Shown in pieces: positions 6,264 through 7,456 of a stretch of 7,456 nt of DNA. The first letter of the stretch is position 1. Each line of letters starts with the position of its first letter. The notes beneath the pieces are model-generated. The model ran no database searches. It worked only from the letters and a program-made list of their open reading frames with translations, and was not told where the DNA came from. Made by a program: the position numbers and the translations under genes. The stretch comes from Rhizobacter sp. (GTDB lineage Bacteria > Pseudomonadota > Gammaproteobacteria > Burkholderiales > Burkholderiaceae_C). Location: assembly GCA_025359585.1 (NCBI GenBank), contig JANYFX010000276.1:1-7456 (forward strand). The letters are read 5' to 3'.

Positions 6264-6272
6264 ACTCTAACA
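6264..6272 (-). promoter_or_regulatory. Possible extended -10 promoter element before the leader ORF
   Basis: On the minus strand TGTTAGAGT fits an extended -10 (TG, one base, then TAGAGT, 4 of 6 matches to TATAAT). No good -35 lies 16-18 bases upstream. If used, transcription would start at or just before the leader ATG at 6256, giving an almost leaderless message. The same bases (UAGAG) could instead be the leader's Shine-Dalgarno on a message reading through from ilvC-pssA. The sequence alone cannot decide. Confidence 0.22.
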
Positions 6273-6280
6273 TGCGGGCT

Positions 6281-7111
6281 TCAACGATGCAGCCCTTGTT
6301 CGTCGGGGTCATCGGTCGAGGTGACGATCACACTGGTGCGCCTGCCCTTCATCCTGCGCCAGCCGTAGATGGCGTAGCCCGACAAGCCGTAGATGCAGAA
6401 GATCGCGAACAGCAGCTTCGGCGGGTCCAGCGCGACCAAGGCGATCGCCAGCGCGATCGCGACGATCACGATGAAAGGAACGGTGCGCCGCGAGCCCACG
6501 ACCTTGAAGCTGTAGTACGGCGCATTCGTCACCATCGACAGCCCGGCAAAAAGCGTCACTGCGAATGCGGTGTACGCCAGCGCGGGTATCTGTGACACGC
6601 CCTTGAAACCCGCGTCATCGACGACCCAGATCAAGCCGATCACGAGGGCCGCAGCGGCCGGGCTCGGCAAACCCTGGAAGAAGCGCTTGTCGACCACGCC
6701 GATGTTGACGTTGAAGCGCGCCAGCCGAAGCGCCGCGCCCGAGATGTAGACAAACGCGGGAATCCAGCCCGCCTTGCCCAGGTCCTTGAGCGCCCAGATG
6801 TAGACGATCAGCGCCGGCGCCGCCCCGAAACTCACCATGTCGGACAAGCTGTCCATCTGCTCGCCGAACGCGCTCTGCGAGTTCGTCATGCGCGCGACGC
6901 GGCCGTCGAGGCTGTCGAGCACCGCGGCGCAGAACACCGCGATGCAGGCCAGCTCGAAGCGACCGTTGATCGCCATCACGATCGCATAGAAGCCCGAGAA
7001 CAGCGCCGCCAGCGTGATGGCGTTGGGCAGCATGTAGAGCCCCTTGCGCCGCGGTCGGGTTTCGGCCGCGAGCACGGGCTCGTCGTCAGGAAGATTCGGA
7101 GCTTCGTTCAT
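6281..7111 (-). CDS. pssA: CDP-diacylglycerol--serine O-phosphatidyltransferase (phosphatidylserine synthase)
   Basis: A 276-residue integral membrane enzyme that transfers the phosphatidyl group from CDP-diacylglycerol to serine, feeding phosphatidylethanolamine synthesis. The CDP-alcohol phosphatidyltransferase signature DG-x2-AR-x8-G-x3-D-x3-D is complete: Asp69, Gly70, Ala73, Arg74, Gly83, Asp87 and Asp91, with an additional Asp at 66. Hydrophobic membrane segments are visible around 28-48, 53-66, 97-108, 115-130, 152-165, 178-192, 211-228 and 231-250, followed by a basic stretch (WRRMKGRR) and a polar tail. It is the Bacillus-like membrane PssA, not the phospholipase-D-like E. coli enzyme. 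It lies 30 bases after ilvC without a convincing Shine-Dalgarno, so expression may depend on coupling to ilvC. The ilvC-pssA-leuA order is, to my knowledge, common in Burkholderiales. The attenuator lies downstream, so pssA should not respond to leucine. Confidence 0.93.
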   Translation of the reverse strand: MNEAPNLPDDEPVLAAETRPRRKGLYMLPNAITLAALFSGFYAIVMAINGRFELACIAVFCAAVLDSLDGRVARMTNSQSAFGEQMDSLSDMVSFGAAPALIVYIWALKDLGKAGWIPAFVYISGAALRLARFNVNIGVVDKRFFQGLPSPAAAALVIGLIWVVDDAGFKGVSQIPALAYTAFAVTLFAGLSMVTNAPYYSFKVVGSRRTVPFIVIVAIALAIALVALDPPKLLFAIFCIYGLSGYAIYGWRRMKGRRTSVIVTSTDDPDEQGLHR

Positions 7112-7141
7112 GCACCCGAGGATACGCCTGCGTCTGTGCGA

Positions 7142-7456
7142 TCAGTTCTTCGACTGATCGACCAGACGGTTCTTCTTGATCCACGGCATCATCGCGCGCA
7201 ACTGCTCACCCACCACTTCGATCGGGTGCTCGGCGGTGATGCGGCGACGCGACATCAGCGTCGGTGCACCCGCACGGTTCTCGACGATGAAGCTCTTCGC
7301 GTATTCGCCGGTCTGAATGTCCTTCAGCACCTGCTTCATCACCTTCTTGGTTTCGTCGGTGATGATGCGCGGCCCGGTCACGTACTCGCCGTATTCGGCG
7401 TTGTTCGAGATCGAGTAGTTCATGTTGGCGATGCCGCCTTCATAGATCAGGTCGAC
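7142..7456 (-). CDS. ilvC: Ketol-acid reductoisomerase, C-terminal part (5' end outside window)
   Basis: The frame is open to the right edge and ends in TGA at 7144-7142, giving the last 104 residues. It begins VDLIYEGGIANMNYSISNNAEYGEY, the hallmark of the class I KARI C-terminal knotted domain. If the first visible residue is Val235 of the usual 338-residue enzyme, the SIS serine falls at 251, the known substrate-binding Ser, and the end falls exactly at 338. IlvC uses NADPH and Mg2+ to convert acetolactate and acetohydroxybutyrate in isoleucine/valine synthesis, and so provides the precursor of the LeuA substrate 2-ketoisovalerate. The metal ligands and the NADPH domain lie to the right of the window. 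ATG at 7423 is internal (Met246 in this numbering), not a start. ilvB/ilvH are expected further right. Confidence 0.96.
   Translation of the reverse strand, partial: VDLIYEGGIANMNYSISNNAEYGEYVTGPRIITDETKKVMKQVLKDIQTGEYAKSFIVENRAGAPTLMSRRRITAEHPIEVVGEQLRAMMPWIKKNRLVDQSKN

Noticed and set aside
6253..6273. Six-codon ORF (MLEFSP) whose TGA overlaps the leader ATG
   Set aside because: It could couple translation to the leader, but it is so short that chance is the likeliest cause; no ribosome site supports it.

Overview
The window is GC-rich, densely coded bacterial DNA. Its gene content and order (ilvC-pssA-leuA, a hopanoid hpnE, an IclR-type regulator and a PBP7-like endopeptidase) suggest a betaproteobacterium of the order Burkholderiales, probably from the Comamonadaceae/Rubrivivax-Leptothrix neighbourhood. 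That placement is inferred from gene order and protein character, not from a marker gene.

Left part, plus strand: the C-terminal part of hydroxysqualene dehydroxylase (hpnE, hopanoid synthesis) enters from the left edge. After about 100 bases comes an IclR-family regulator. Its last bases overlap, tail to tail, the end of a minus-strand D,D-endopeptidase of the PBP7/PbpG type.

Right part, all on the minus strand and read from the right edge leftwards: the end of ilvC (ketol-acid reductoisomerase), pssA (phosphatidylserine synthase), a leucine-type attenuator, a long-form 2-isopropylmalate synthase (LeuA, 564 aa), a second and very different 2-isopropylmalate synthase (LeuA, 513 aa), and an intrinsic terminator. 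The terminator overlaps a candidate promoter for pbpG.

The most informative element is the stretch between pssA and the first leuA. It holds a 19-residue leader ORF (MTFLPAITLLLLLGDPRAR) with five consecutive Leu codons, followed by a GC-rich terminator hairpin. The short complementary words GCCCGC and GCGGGC alternate four times, in the order expected for classical ribosome-mediated attenuation (1:2, 2:3, 3:4). The model is that leucine shortage stalls the ribosome on the Leu codons and lets transcription continue into both leuA genes, while leucine sufficiency terminates it. IlvC supplies the shared branched-chain step. The two LeuA enzymes commit 2-ketoisovalerate to leucine. pssA lies before the attenuator, so phospholipid synthesis should escape the leucine signal. 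No gene-free stretch exceeds 300 bases, and I see no RNA genes, mobile elements or CRISPR.
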